DNA of 64,000 nt. Origin: Hominimerdicola alba (GTDB taxonomy: Bacteria > Bacillota > Clostridia > Oscillospirales > Ruminococcaceae). The notes under the pieces were generated by a model. The model made no database searches. It was not told the origin of the DNA and saw nothing but the letters and a program-made list of their open reading frames with translations. Positions 35,464 through 43,732 of the stretch are shown here, in pieces. Position numbers and translations under genes: made by a program. Each line of letters opens with the position of its first letter. The first letter of the stretch is position 1. The stretch covers positions 1-64,000 of the forward strand of contig NZ_FOKQ01000010.1 in assembly GCF_900112155.1 (NCBI RefSeq), read 5' to 3'.

Positions 35464-36480
35464 ATGGGAATGTTTGATAAGCTGATAGCTAATCTCAAGG
35501 CTGAAAAGAAAACTATCGTATTCACCGAGGGCAGCGATGCCCGTATACTCAACGCTGCTGACAGACTTCTGAAAGAGGGTCTGATGGGCGTTATCCTCTG
35601 CGGCAACGTTGACGATGTAAAGTCCGCTGCTAAGGCAGGCGGCTTCAATATCGATGCTGCTGAGATCCTCGATCCCGAGACTTATCCCGAGATGGACGCT
35701 CTCGTTGCTCAGATGGTTGAGCTGAGAAAGGGCAAGATGACTGAGGAAGAAGTAAGAGCAGCACTGAAGAAGTCCAACTACTTCGGCACAATGCTGGTAA
35801 AGGCTGGCAAGGCTGACGCTCTGCTGGGCGGCGCTACTTATTCTACCGCTGATACAGTAAGACCTGCTCTCCAGATCATCAAGACCAAGAAGGGCAGCAA
35901 CCTGGTAAGCTCCTCCTTCATCCTTTTCAGAGAGAAGGACGGCAAGGAAGAGAAGATCGCTATGGGCGACTGCGCTATCAACCTGGGCTACACCGACAGA
36001 CTCGACAAGGAAGGCAACGTAGTTCTCTCCGCTGCAAGACAGCTGGGTGAGGTAGCAGTTGAGACTGCAAGAACAGCTGCATACTTCGGCATCGACCCCA
36101 AGGTAGCTGTACTGAGCTTCTCCACCTACGGTTCAGGCAAGGGCGGCACTGTTCAGCTGAGCCACGATGCAGTTATCGAGGCTAAGAACATCGACCCCGA
36201 GCTGGTTATCGACGGCGAGTTCCAGTTCGACGCTGCTGTATCCGCAGAAGTTGCTAAGACAAAGTGCCCCGACAGCAAGGTCGCAGGTCAGGCTAACACA
36301 TTCATCTTCCCCCTCATCGAGGCAGGCAACATCGGCTACAAGATCGCTCAGAGACTTGGCGGCTATGAGGCTTACGGTCCTATACTCCAGGGTCTGAACG
36401 CTCCTATCAACGACCTCTCCAGAGGCTGCAACGCTGATGAAGTTTACAAGATGGCTATCATCACCGCAGGCATGGCTTGA
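35464..36480 (+). CDS. pta: Phosphate acetyltransferase
   Basis: 338 residues from ATG 35464, the usual length of the short class. It converts acetyl-CoA and phosphate to acetyl phosphate, the step before acetate kinase in acetate fermentation. Signatures include IVFTEGSDARILNAA, ADALLGGATYSTADTVRPAL, VLSFSTYGSGKG and VAGQANTFIFPLIEAGNIGYK. Codon use is strongly biased (GCT, CTG, GGC), as in highly expressed genes, and it has a near-consensus promoter and its own terminator. No ack gene is adjacent. Confidence 0.96.
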   Translation: MGMFDKLIANLKAEKKTIVFTEGSDARILNAADRLLKEGLMGVILCGNVDDVKSAAKAGGFNIDAAEILDPETYPEMDALVAQMVELRKGKMTEEEVRAALKKSNYFGTMLVKAGKADALLGGATYSTADTVRPALQIIKTKKGSNLVSSSFILFREKDGKEEKIAMGDCAINLGYTDRLDKEGNVVLSAARQLGEVAVETARTAAYFGIDPKVAVLSFSTYGSGKGGTVQLSHDAVIEAKNIDPELVIDGEFQFDAAVSAEVAKTKCPDSKVAGQANTFIFPLIEAGNIGYKIAQRLGGYEAYGPILQGLNAPINDLSRGCNADEVYKMAIITAGMA

Positions 36481-36547
36481 TAGTAAAGCAGTATAATTAC
36501 CAAAAACAGCCACTGCCATAAAGAGCGGCGCTGATTTAGATGTTTTT

Positions 36548-36593
36548 CGCCATAGTATTTCCGATGTCAGGTCAGAAGTACTATGGCGTTTTT
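36548..36593 (+). terminator. Intrinsic terminator of pta
   Basis: CGCCATAGTA and TACTATGGCG form a perfect 10-bp stem followed by a run of T, 67 bases after the pta stop. Confidence 0.9.
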
Positions 36594-36594
36594 A

Positions 36595-36623
36595 TTGACA
36601 GTGCTGAGATGCTGTGATATAAT
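36595..36623 (+). promoter_or_regulatory. Perfect consensus promoter of the AT-rich accessory genes
   Basis: TTGACA at 36595-36600, 17-base spacer, TATAAT at 36618-36623, directly abutting the pta terminator. It drives the small membrane protein gene at 36661 and probably the following genes. Confidence 0.85.
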
Positions 36624-36660
36624 TGTTACTAACATAAACCGGAATTTAGAGGTGTAGATT

Positions 36661-36957
36661 ATGAAAAGACATAATCAAATATCTTATTGGCGAGATGTAG
36701 ATATTTCACTTTGTTTTTTCAATGCTTTGGTGTGCGGAGTCCTTAGCTTTAGTAAACCACTTCACATCTTAGGAGCGATAACTTTTGTATTGATGCTCAT
36801 ACCAATAATCGGTAGAAAGCTATACTCTTTGGAAAAGCCAGTACCCAAATATATAAAAGCAATGATGATACTGACTCGAATCTTTCTTTTGGTTTTGTTG
36901 CTTGCTGCCGTTATTTCGATTCTTTTATATCTTAAAAGATGGGATTCTCCATTCTAA
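36661..36957 (+). CDS. Small hypothetical membrane protein
   Basis: 98 residues with three hydrophobic segments (VDISLCFFNALVCGVLSF, ILGAITFVLMLIPIIG and ILTRIFLLVLLLAAVISILL). No family recognised. Codon use is AT-rich compared with pta and with most of the window, like the next gene, which suggests acquisition by transfer. Its stop lies directly at the start of the 33-bp repeated leader. Confidence 0.75.
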   Translation: MKRHNQISYWRDVDISLCFFNALVCGVLSFSKPLHILGAITFVLMLIPIIGRKLYSLEKPVPKYIKAMMILTRIFLLVLLLAAVISILLYLKRWDSPF

Positions 36958-36988
36958 ATTCTGATTTAGGAGAACAGACATGAAAATA
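36956..36988 (+). repeat. 33-bp direct repeat, copy 1 (leader plus first codons)
   Basis: AAATTCTGATTTAGGAG at its left end, then the ATG and first codons of the phosphotransferase. An identical 33-base copy lies at 38032-38064 in front of the P-loop kinase gene. A partial copy (AAATTCTGATTT) is at about 37935. Confidence 0.9.
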
Positions 36989-37924
36989 AAAATCGGAGTT
37001 TATAGGCAGGTGCTTAGATTGGACGATAACATTATATCCAAATTATGCAAAAAGTGTTTTTCTGAAATTCCGCAATCAATTGAACGATGTTCGGTAGGAC
37101 AAGGCAACTATGTCTTTATTGTTCAATTAACTGATACAACGTATGTCATTCGGTGCAGTCCCGAAAAGAACGCTTACAATGATACAGTATATTGGTTGGA
37201 GAAATTGGCATTTATAGAAATTCCTATCCCTAAAATCGTTGCCAAAGGCGTATTTGAAGATACCGAATATATTATCCTTACATATTTTGAAGGAAAGGAT
37301 ATCGGACTTGTATATTCACTTCTTAGTGATAAGGATAAGAGGACTATTGCAAGTGAAATTGTGTGCATTCAGGAGCGTGTCGCAGCATTGGAATTAGAAG
37401 ATATTCCTTCCGAATGGACATGGCACTCCGAAATTAATTATATGCTTGACCGAGCTGAAGAGCGTATTGCGGCAAACGAATATTTTGATATTGAAAAAGT
37501 AGATAGACTTCGCAAATCAGCAATAGCTTTAGATAAGTATTTTGACAGAATAGAGCCAATAGCATATTTAGATGATGTAAGCACTAAAAATCTATTGATA
37601 CATGACGGGCATATATCCGGGATAGTTGATATAGATTGGATAGGCATCGGAGATAGGCTTACTTATGTTGCACTAACAAACATTGCTCTCCTGAACATGG
37701 GATATGATACAGATTATGTAAAATACATTCTGAAAGAAATGAATTTGAGCAGTATTCAGAAAAAAGCATTTTTGTTTTATTCACTTATGTACTGTGTTGA
37801 TTTTATGGGCGAGCGCGGAATGCAGTTTACGGATAAGTATATAGAGGTAAACGAACAAATTATTGACAGACTTAACAGTATCTATGACTTGCTTTGGAAA
37901 GAATTTGAGGAACACAGTCATTGA
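36980..37924 (+). CDS. APH-family phosphotransferase
   Basis: 314 residues. The fold of aminoglycoside/choline kinases is suggested by SVGQGNYVFIVQL (nucleotide-binding loop region), YLDDVSTKNLL (catalytic Asp and Asn of the Brenner motif, with Leu in place of the usual His) and GIVDIDWIGIGD (metal-binding DxD). Substrate unknown; the family includes antibiotic, homoserine, choline and fructosamine kinases. The gene is clearly AT-rich, so transfer is likely. It is preceded by the 33-bp leader repeat that supplies its ribosome site (AGGAG). Confidence 0.85.
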   Translation: MKIKIGVYRQVLRLDDNIISKLCKKCFSEIPQSIERCSVGQGNYVFIVQLTDTTYVIRCSPEKNAYNDTVYWLEKLAFIEIPIPKIVAKGVFEDTEYIILTYFEGKDIGLVYSLLSDKDKRTIASEIVCIQERVAALELEDIPSEWTWHSEINYMLDRAEERIAANEYFDIEKVDRLRKSAIALDKYFDRIEPIAYLDDVSTKNLLIHDGHISGIVDIDWIGIGDRLTYVALTNIALLNMGYDTDYVKYILKEMNLSSIQKKAFLFYSLMYCVDFMGERGMQFTDKYIEVNEQIIDRLNSIYDLLWKEFEEHSH

Positions 37925-38031
37925 AATATAGTGATAAATTCTGATTTCACTACTTACAGACCCGCCGTCACACAAAACTTTAATGCTCCACTTACCAATA
38001 ATAGGCGGATACGAGCCGCCCGCCCGAGGGC

Positions 38032-38064
38032 AAATTCTGATTTAGGAGAACAGACATGAAAATA
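38032..38064 (+). repeat. 33-bp direct repeat, copy 2
   Basis: Identical to 36956-36988 and in the same position relative to the next gene, covering the ribosome site and the first three codons (MKI). Confidence 0.9.
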
Positions 38065-38589
38065 ATAGCGATCGGAGCCGTCACAGCAGGCGGAAAAACA
38101 ACTGTTGTAAACGCATTAAAAGCCAGACTTCCAAGAACAGCATCACTTCACTTTGATGATTATACGTTCGACGGAGAACCCGATGATCTTACTCAATGGG
38201 TATCGAAAGGTGAAGAATTTTATAATGTATGGGACTTATCACCATTAAAAGCAGATGTTGAAAAGATCATCAACAGCGGAGAATACGATTATCTGTTGCT
38301 GGATTATCCCTTTGCATATCAGAATAAAATGATGAAAGACTATCTAGATTGCTGTATATTTATTGATACGCCGTTAGATATCGCAATGGCACGAAGAGTG
38401 CTCAGAGATATGAAAGATGCTTCTGCGGATGATATTCGCAATGAAATGCATACCTATCTGAAATTTGCAAGACCTTGTTATGTTGATATGCTGACAGAAA
38501 TTTTGCCTGACTCTGACTATGTGATCGACGGTGCAAAAGAACTTGAAACGATCATCAATGAAGCAATGGAGATCATTTTAAAATGCTAG
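38056..38589 (+). CDS. P-loop nucleoside-kinase-like protein
   Basis: 177 residues. A Walker-A-like GAVTAGGKTT sits at 7-16. FDDYTFDGEPDDLTQW follows, as in uridine kinases, then LLLDYPFAYQN (Walker B region) and a lid with RRVLRDMK. It resembles uridine kinase-like proteins that phosphorylate small nucleosides or other metabolites; the substrate is not known. It shares its leader and first codons with the phosphotransferase gene upstream. Confidence 0.85.
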   Translation: MKIIAIGAVTAGGKTTVVNALKARLPRTASLHFDDYTFDGEPDDLTQWVSKGEEFYNVWDLSPLKADVEKIINSGEYDYLLLDYPFAYQNKMMKDYLDCCIFIDTPLDIAMARRVLRDMKDASADDIRNEMHTYLKFARPCYVDMLTEILPDSDYVIDGAKELETIINEAMEIILKC

Positions 38590-38702
38590 ATACTGATCCG
38601 GCTTAGTAACGAATAAACATACTTTTATATGGGTATCTTTTTAAAGATGTCATCAGACTTCTTTATGGCTGTTTAGTTTCGTAATAACAAATATACAAAA
38701 TA

Positions 38703-38741
38703 ATGCGGTCGCATACGATGGGATGCGACCGCATATTTTCG
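38703..38741. terminator. Bidirectional terminator before thrB 3' end
   Basis: ATGCGGTCGCAT and ATGCGACCGCAT form a perfect 12-bp stem with an eight-base loop, flanked by A-rich and T-rich runs. It serves the convergent kinase and thrB genes. Confidence 0.9.
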
Positions 38742-38743
38742 TA

Positions 38744-39637
38744 TCATGAATCTATCAGAACAGTGCCGTCGTTATCGATGGCAAGTTCCTTTACCTGCCA
38801 GCCGCCAAGTCCCGCATTGTCCAGCGAGAACTTCATCTTGCCCGCAAAGTACTGATTATCAACATCAACTATCGACATCACGGTAGGACCCGCGCCGCTT
38901 ATGTAGCTTGCATACGCACCGTGAGTGTAGGCGATATCAAATACTTCCCTGCAGCCGGGGATAAGCTCCATTCTGTAAGGCTGATGAAGCTTGTCATGCA
39001 CAGCCGTCCTCAGATTCTCAAACTTGCCTGTCAGCAGTGAAGCCGAAAACAGCGCCGCTCTGGAAAGATTGTATACCGCATCCTTGTGAGAAACTTCCTT
39101 TGGCAGACAAGCACGGGCTTCCTCGGTCTTCAGCTCAAAATCAGGTATCATAGCCACAAATTTCAGCTTTGTGTATACCTCCTGCTTTACCCAGTGGACT
39201 TTCCTGCCATCGAACACCGCCGTAACTATACCGCCCAGCAGTGCAGGTGCCGTGTTGTCGGGATGACCCTCTATCTGCGCCGCAAGGTCAACAAGGTCGT
39301 CCTTTGTCAGCGGGTCGCCAAGCATCTTGTTAGCCCCCACAAGTCCCGCGATTATGCAGGCTGAGGATGAACCAAGTCCCCTCGCCATGGGGATATTGTT
39401 GGTCTGACGAAGTTTCAGACCCTCCAGCTTCTTACCGCATACGGCATACAAGTCCTTGGCGGAAAGATATATCAGATTTCTCTCATCACAGGGAACCGCG
39501 ATATCATCAGATGAAGCGATATCGATAATATCGCTCTCCTCCATCTCAACATAGTTGTAGTAATTAAGCGCAAGTCCCAGCGCATCAAAGCCCGCACCAA
39601 GGTTAGCCGAGGTTGCGGGTATCTTAATGTTTATCAT
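38744..39637 (-). CDS. thrB: Homoserine kinase
   Basis: 297 residues, GHMP kinase family. It phosphorylates homoserine in threonine synthesis. Motifs: IPATSANLGAGFDALGLAL at the N-terminus, the ATP-binding PMARGLGSSSACIIAGLVGA, IEGHPDNTAPALLGG and, near the end, YISGAGPTVMSI. It starts 25 bases after the radical SAM gene and probably shares its promoter. No thrC or hom is adjacent. Confidence 0.96.
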   Translation of the reverse strand: MINIKIPATSANLGAGFDALGLALNYYNYVEMEESDIIDIASSDDIAVPCDERNLIYLSAKDLYAVCGKKLEGLKLRQTNNIPMARGLGSSSACIIAGLVGANKMLGDPLTKDDLVDLAAQIEGHPDNTAPALLGGIVTAVFDGRKVHWVKQEVYTKLKFVAMIPDFELKTEEARACLPKEVSHKDAVYNLSRAALFSASLLTGKFENLRTAVHDKLHQPYRMELIPGCREVFDIAYTHGAYASYISGAGPTVMSIVDVDNQYFAGKMKFSLDNAGLGGWQVKELAIDNDGTVLIDS

Positions 39638-39662
39638 TTTACTTCCTCATTTCCAAAGGGAA

Positions 39663-40283
39663 TCATTTTGTTTCCAGCGGACGAACTCTCAGCGTCACGC
39701 CTATGCTGTCAGCAACAGCCTGGGATTTAGCTATCTCCTCTTCACCGATAACATCGACCACAGTGAGTATAACATTGGGCACATACTTTTTCATTGTCTC
39801 AGCGAATGAGAGCATCTCCGCAAAGCAGTCCTTGTCAGTCCACTTCGGGCGGGTTATCGCCATATAAGCCTCGCTGTCCGAAGCGTTAAGGCTGATGGAA
39901 ACAGTATCAATAAGTCCCTTGAAATCCTGCTCGGTCTTTCTTCCGTGTATCAGGTTCGCCAGACCGTTTGTGTTGAGCCTGATAGGCGTATCGCATACCG
40001 AGCGAATATACTCAGCGGTTTTCAGCAGGATATCCAGCTCGCTTGTAGGCTCACCGTAACCGCAGAATATTATCTCCTTGTAAGAAGAAAGGTCGCGTGT
40101 TTTAAGGTTTTCGATGACCTCATCATAGCTTGGCTGATGTTCCAGCCACAGCGGGTCGGAGCCATAAGCGCCGTCATCATTCTGTCTCAGGCAGAAAGTG
40201 CAGGCACAAGGACATTTGTTTGTGATATTCAGATAAAGCTTACCCCATAGCTCGTAGGATATGGTCATAGCCGTTTTTTTCAT
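39663..40283 (-). CDS. Radical SAM protein, TatD-associated type
   Basis: 206 residues from ATG 40283 (GGAGG upstream). It contains the 4Fe-4S motif CPCACTFC near residue 25, in the setting NITNKCPCACTFCLRQ, then IIFCGYGEPTSELD (GEP motif) and IRLNTNGLANLIHGR. These are hallmarks of the small radical SAM family usually encoded next to tatD. Here no tatD gene is adjacent; thrB follows instead. The reaction catalysed is not known. Confidence 0.88.
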   Translation of the reverse strand: MKKTAMTISYELWGKLYLNITNKCPCACTFCLRQNDDGAYGSDPLWLEHQPSYDEVIENLKTRDLSSYKEIIFCGYGEPTSELDILLKTAEYIRSVCDTPIRLNTNGLANLIHGRKTEQDFKGLIDTVSISLNASDSEAYMAITRPKWTDKDCFAEMLSFAETMKKYVPNVILTVVDVIGEEEIAKSQAVADSIGVTLRVRPLETK

Positions 40284-40313
40284 TACTATCCCTCCGAAAT
40301 ATTTCATGATCTA

Positions 40314-40342
40314 AGTATAGCACATTCTGATATAAAAGTAAA
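40314..40342 (-). promoter_or_regulatory. Promoter of the radical SAM-thrB operon
   Basis: Minus strand TTTACT (40342-40337), 17-base spacer, TATACT (40319-40314), 31 bases before the start codon. Confidence 0.6.
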
Positions 40343-40563
40343 GACCTGACATAACACACCCCAGAGGTAAACTGCCAAGGAAACAAAGCGCGCGGTTTAT
40401 GCGACTGCGTCGGCATATGCTTCGCGCCAGCAGGCTTACGGGGAGTTTGAGGGGCGAAAACTCGCAAACTACCGACTACAAGCAAATAACCGCCTACCCG
40501 AACTTATGATAAGCAATAACATGATCACGCGTATTTCTGAGCGTTTTGAGAGGTGTGGGAGTA
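40343..40563. other. Intergenic region with a short element shared with 56.6 kb
   Basis: No convincing gene is seen. GGGCGAAAACTCGCAAAC at 40452-40469 recurs exactly at 56631-56648; it contains a GCGA/TCGC mini-hairpin. The rest of the interval is GC-richer than other gaps here, with GCGCGCGG and ACTGCGTCGGCATATGCTTC stretches. It could be the remnant of a dispersed element. Confidence 0.45.
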
Positions 40564-40592
40564 TTGCAATTTCTTTAAAAATATGTTAAACT
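40564..40592 (+). promoter_or_regulatory. Possible promoter of the dtd operon
   Basis: TTGCAA at 40564-40569, 17-base spacer, TAAACT at 40587-40592. A GACCGC/GCGGTC hairpin follows at about 40619-40646, before the ribosome site (GAGGTG). Confidence 0.5.
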
Positions 40593-40668
40593 AGGGTGTG
40601 TTGACATTCAAAAAAAATGACCGCACTTCAGATACGGCAGGCGGTCAAAATATCATTGAGGTGAAAAT

Positions 40669-41133
40669 ATGAAGGTAATTATTCAGCGCGTGAATTATGC
40701 GCGGGTGGCAGTTGACGGCAAGGTCGTCGGTGAGATAGGCAAGGGTTTCCTGATACTGATGGGCGCAGGTCACGGGGACGATGAAAAGGATTGCGAAAAG
40801 CTGGCGGACAAGGTCTGCAAGCTCAGGATATTTGCGGACGAGAATGACAAGACCAATCTCGCACTGAACGACGTGGGCGGTGATATACTCTGCGTCAGCC
40901 AGTTTACGCTGTATGCTGACTGTCACAAAGGAAACCGCCCCTCTTTCGTAAATGCTGGTGCCCCCGACAGGTCGAATGAACTGTACGAGTATTTCTGCAA
41001 ATGCTGTAATGAGCGCATAAACGGCAAGGTGGAAAAAGGCATTTTCGGCGCAGATATGAAAGTCAGCCTTGAAAATGACGGACCTTTCACGGTGATGATA
41101 GAGTGTGTGGACGGAGAGATACTAAGGGACTAA
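40669..41133 (+). CDS. dtd: D-aminoacyl-tRNA deacylase
   Basis: 154 residues. It hydrolyses D-aminoacyl-tRNA and glycyl-tRNA(Ala) mischarging in the cytoplasm. Both diagnostic motifs are present: [17 protein letters not shown] and, near the end, [10 protein letters not shown] (the NxGPVT region, with Phe for Val). The N-terminus [20 protein letters not shown] is typical. It is the first of five closely packed genes. Confidence 0.95.
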   Translation: MKVIIQRVNYARVAVDGKVVGEIGKGFLILMGAGHGDDEKDCEKLADKVCKLRIFADENDKTNLALNDVGGDILCVSQFTLYADCHKGNRPSFVNAGAPDRSNELYEYFCKCCNERINGKVEKGIFGADMKVSLENDGPFTVMIECVDGEILRD

Positions 41134-41136
41134 GGT

Positions 41137-41475
41137 ATGTACTGCAAGCTGTATATCCATGCGCCATCCTCCGAAACTGTGGCGCAGCTGCTTGAAAAGC
41201 ACTTCGGCAAAGCCGAAAAAAAGCGTCGGGACTGTTATTTCAAGGACTTTGAAATAATGCTGAAAATGAATGAGGAAGCCGACAGTAAGAAAATGAGCCT
41301 GCCCTCTGAGGGCTTTCTTTATTATGAGGTCATGGCGGAGACAGAATTTTACAGAGAGCATATCCCGCTGACGGACAGTATACTGCGCCTGCTGCGTGAA
41401 AACGGTATGCCTGCGGTGGCAGCCTGCGACTATGAGCAGGAGCTGAAAGAACGAAATATCACAAGTATAGGGTGA
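41137..41475 (+). CDS. Hypothetical protein
   Basis: 112 residues, soluble, no family recognised. It begins MYCKLYIHAPSSETVAQLL and contains RRDCYFKDFEIMLKMNEEA, alternating strands and helices. It starts three bases after the dtd stop and its end overlaps the acetyltransferase region, so it is coexpressed with dtd. Confidence 0.75.
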   Translation: MYCKLYIHAPSSETVAQLLEKHFGKAEKKRRDCYFKDFEIMLKMNEEADSKKMSLPSEGFLYYEVMAETEFYREHIPLTDSILRLLRENGMPAVAACDYEQELKERNITSIG

Positions 41476-41480
41476 AGTGT

Positions 41481-41954
41481 ATGGAATATACGGTAAGACC
41501 GCTGAAAGAGAGCGAATATGGTGTACTGGACGATTTTCTCTATGAAGCCATATTCATCCCAGAAGGTATGGAGCTTCCGCCGAGGGATATCATCAAAAAG
41601 CTCGAATTGCAGGTGTATACCGAGGACTTCGGCACACGCAAAGGCGACTACGCCCTTTGTGCTGAATGTGAAGGCAGGATAGTCGGGGCGGTATGGACAC
41701 GGATAATGGATGATTATGGTCATATCGACGATGATACACCATCATTTGCGATATCGCTGTATAAAGAATACCGCGGTCTGGGCATAGGCACGGCACTTAT
41801 GACTGAGATGCTGAAAGTCCTGAAAAATGCTGGCTTTGCAAGAGCTTCGCTGGCGGTACAAAAAGCAAATTACGCTGTTAAGCTTTACAAAAAAGTCGGG
41901 TTTAAGATAGTAGAAGAAAATGATGAGGAGTATATAATGTTATGGGAGTGCTGA
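41481..41954 (+). CDS. GNAT-family N-acetyltransferase
   Basis: 157 residues from ATG 41481; an in-frame GTG at 41472 would add three. The acetyl-CoA motif reads SLYKEYRGLGIGTALMTEML, with the later ASLAVQKANYAVKLYKKVGF. Substrate unknown. It overlaps the next gene by 13 bases. Confidence 0.92.
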   Translation: MEYTVRPLKESEYGVLDDFLYEAIFIPEGMELPPRDIIKKLELQVYTEDFGTRKGDYALCAECEGRIVGAVWTRIMDDYGHIDDDTPSFAISLYKEYRGLGIGTALMTEMLKVLKNAGFARASLAVQKANYAVKLYKKVGFKIVEENDEEYIMLWEC

Positions 41955-42712
41955 AAGATAAACGCCTTTGCGGTATAGCATCAGGGTTAATGGTGGAGAT
42001 CGTTTTTGTATCGATATCGCTGATAGTTGCACTGAACTTTCTCAAAGGTACATCGTGGTACATATTCAGCAGTGCTTTAAGACTGGTGTTCGGGCTGGCG
42101 GTACTTTATCTGCTGAAAAAGCTTTACGGCAAAGACGCAAAGGAAGTTTTCAGGTTCCATCACCCAAAAGCGGCATTTGCAGCAGCTGCGGGATTTCTGC
42201 TGTTTTTTGTATATACCGCAGTATCTTTCTGCGTGGGCGCAAAGACTGTGACGGGACTTACTGCGGGTCCGCTGATATCGCGGGTGATATTACAGCAGCT
42301 GACCACAGGCTTTTTTGAAGAGGTACTGAACCGCGAACTGATGTGCGAGGGATACAGGTACACCAAGGGCGGAACGGCGGTAAAACTTGGGTTTGCGACA
42401 TTTTCATCTGTCATATTCGGACTGATACATATACTGACGAACTGGGACATTACCAGATTCATAGAAACAGGCATAATAGGCTTTGCATTTGCGGTGGTTT
42501 ATTTGCAGACAGGCAATATACTACTGCCGATGATACTTCATTTTGTTTATGACATCATCATCAATCTGGGAAGCTATACTGAATGGAAAGAAACAGAGAT
42601 ATTTTCAACAATGCTGTCGTTGAGACCTGCGGCGTATGCGGTGATGTTCGTGTTATCGCTGATAGTTCTGTTCAGAAAAGAAAAAAGTGGAAAACATATC
42701 AAACGGAGGTAA
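41942..42712 (+). CDS. CPBP-family intramembrane metalloprotease (Abi)
   Basis: 256 residues with about seven membrane helices. The three CPBP motifs are present: FFEEVLNRELM (EExxxR), FGLIHI (FxxxH) and LPMILHFVYD (HxxxD/N). These membrane proteases resemble Rce1; bacterial members act in bacteriocin immunity or regulated proteolysis. It overlaps the acetyltransferase gene and is followed two bases later by the histidine phosphatase. Confidence 0.93.
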   Translation: MGVLKDKRLCGIASGLMVEIVFVSISLIVALNFLKGTSWYIFSSALRLVFGLAVLYLLKKLYGKDAKEVFRFHHPKAAFAAAAGFLLFFVYTAVSFCVGAKTVTGLTAGPLISRVILQQLTTGFFEEVLNRELMCEGYRYTKGGTAVKLGFATFSSVIFGLIHILTNWDITRFIETGIIGFAFAVVYLQTGNILLPMILHFVYDIIINLGSYTEWKETEIFSTMLSLRPAAYAVMFVLSLIVLFRKEKSGKHIKRR

Positions 42713-42714
42713 AT

Positions 42715-43404
42715 ATGAGGATACTTATACTCAGGCACGGTGAGCCCGATTATGCTAAGGACTGCCTTACAGAAACAGGTATCGCGCAGGCGAAGCTGCT
42801 GGCGGAAAGGCTTGCGGATGAGGATATACGTGACTTTTATGTTTCACCTATGGGCAGGGCGCGTGAGACCTGTGCGGCGACACTGGAAAAATATCCCGAC
42901 AAGCAGGCAGAGGTCTGCGAATGGCTTCACGAGTTCGACCTGATGTGGGATAATCCCGACAGCGGCAAAAAGGAAATGGTCTGGGATGTGCCCCCCGACT
43001 ACTGGACTGAGATACCCGAATTTTACAAAAAAGACGGCTGGTACGAGCACCCCGCCATGAAAGCGGCAGGCATGGGCGAGCGTATACAGGGCGTAAACGC
43101 AGGAGTCGATGCAGTGCTGGCGAAGTACGGACTTATCCGTAACGGCAGGCATTACGAAGTAAAGCAGAAGTGCGATGACACCATAGCGATGTTCTGCCAT
43201 TTCGGGGCGATGTGTGCGGTCACGGCGCATCTGCTGAATATATCGCCGATGATAGTATGGCAGGGCTTCAATGCGGATTTCACTGCGGTGACGGAGCTTT
43301 GCACCGATGACAGATACGGCAGCAAGGCGAATTTCAGGATATGCACATTCAATGACACGCATCATCTGAAAGAGCACGAGAGAGGTCAGTTGAGTGCGAA
43401 GTGA
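42715..43404 (+). CDS. Histidine phosphatase (phosphoglycerate-mutase-like)
   Basis: 229 residues from ATG 42715, with GGAGG upstream; the frame is open further back only within the protease gene. The phosphohistidine motif LRHGE is at residues 6-10, with Arg in SPMGRARETCA and the second His in MFCHFGAM. It is probably a small-molecule phosphatase; the substrate is not known. It is the last gene of the dtd operon, followed by a terminator 10 bases on. Confidence 0.92.
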   Translation: MRILILRHGEPDYAKDCLTETGIAQAKLLAERLADEDIRDFYVSPMGRARETCAATLEKYPDKQAEVCEWLHEFDLMWDNPDSGKKEMVWDVPPDYWTEIPEFYKKDGWYEHPAMKAAGMGERIQGVNAGVDAVLAKYGLIRNGRHYEVKQKCDDTIAMFCHFGAMCAVTAHLLNISPMIVWQGFNADFTAVTELCTDDRYGSKANFRICTFNDTHHLKEHERGQLSAK

Positions 43405-43413
43405 TACGACTGG

Positions 43414-43440
43414 CAGCCACCGTATACGGTGGCTGTTTTG
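43414..43440 (+). terminator. Terminator of the dtd operon
   Basis: CAGCCACCGTATACGGTGGC and the next two bases form a 22-base perfect palindrome followed by TTTTG. Confidence 0.88.
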
Positions 43441-43732
43441 GGTATCTTAATGCCGAGGAGATAATGCGAGCAGTATATGTTTCTATTATGTTAAGCACTA
43501 TGGTAGACAGGGTCGCCCATGACGGGAGCGGCAATATTTTTACGCATATAGAAAGAGCGTGGACAGTTGTTTTGTCCACGCTCGATTTTTTGTTAGCTGT
43601 GACTGCGACGACCGCGTGCCGCGCCTTATTTGACATGGTCGATTTTTCGCTGTTCTATTTCAGCTCTTTTACTTGGCATTCTCCGAGGAATTGTAAAACC
43701 CGCGCCCATGCCGACAATTTTGAATTAAAAAA
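43441..43732. other. Intergenic region with a second hairpin
   Basis: The only clear structure is a perfect 11-bp hairpin (GAGCGTGGACA / TGTCCACGCTC, 43555-43583) followed by GATTTTTTG, a second terminator-like site, perhaps for typA in reverse or an unseen short RNA. The rest holds no ORF with a ribosome site. Confidence 0.6.

Noticed and set aside
42583-42714. N-terminal extension of the histidine phosphatase
   Set aside because: It lies inside the CPBP protease gene; the LRHGE motif should be near the N-terminus and GGAGG precedes ATG 42715.
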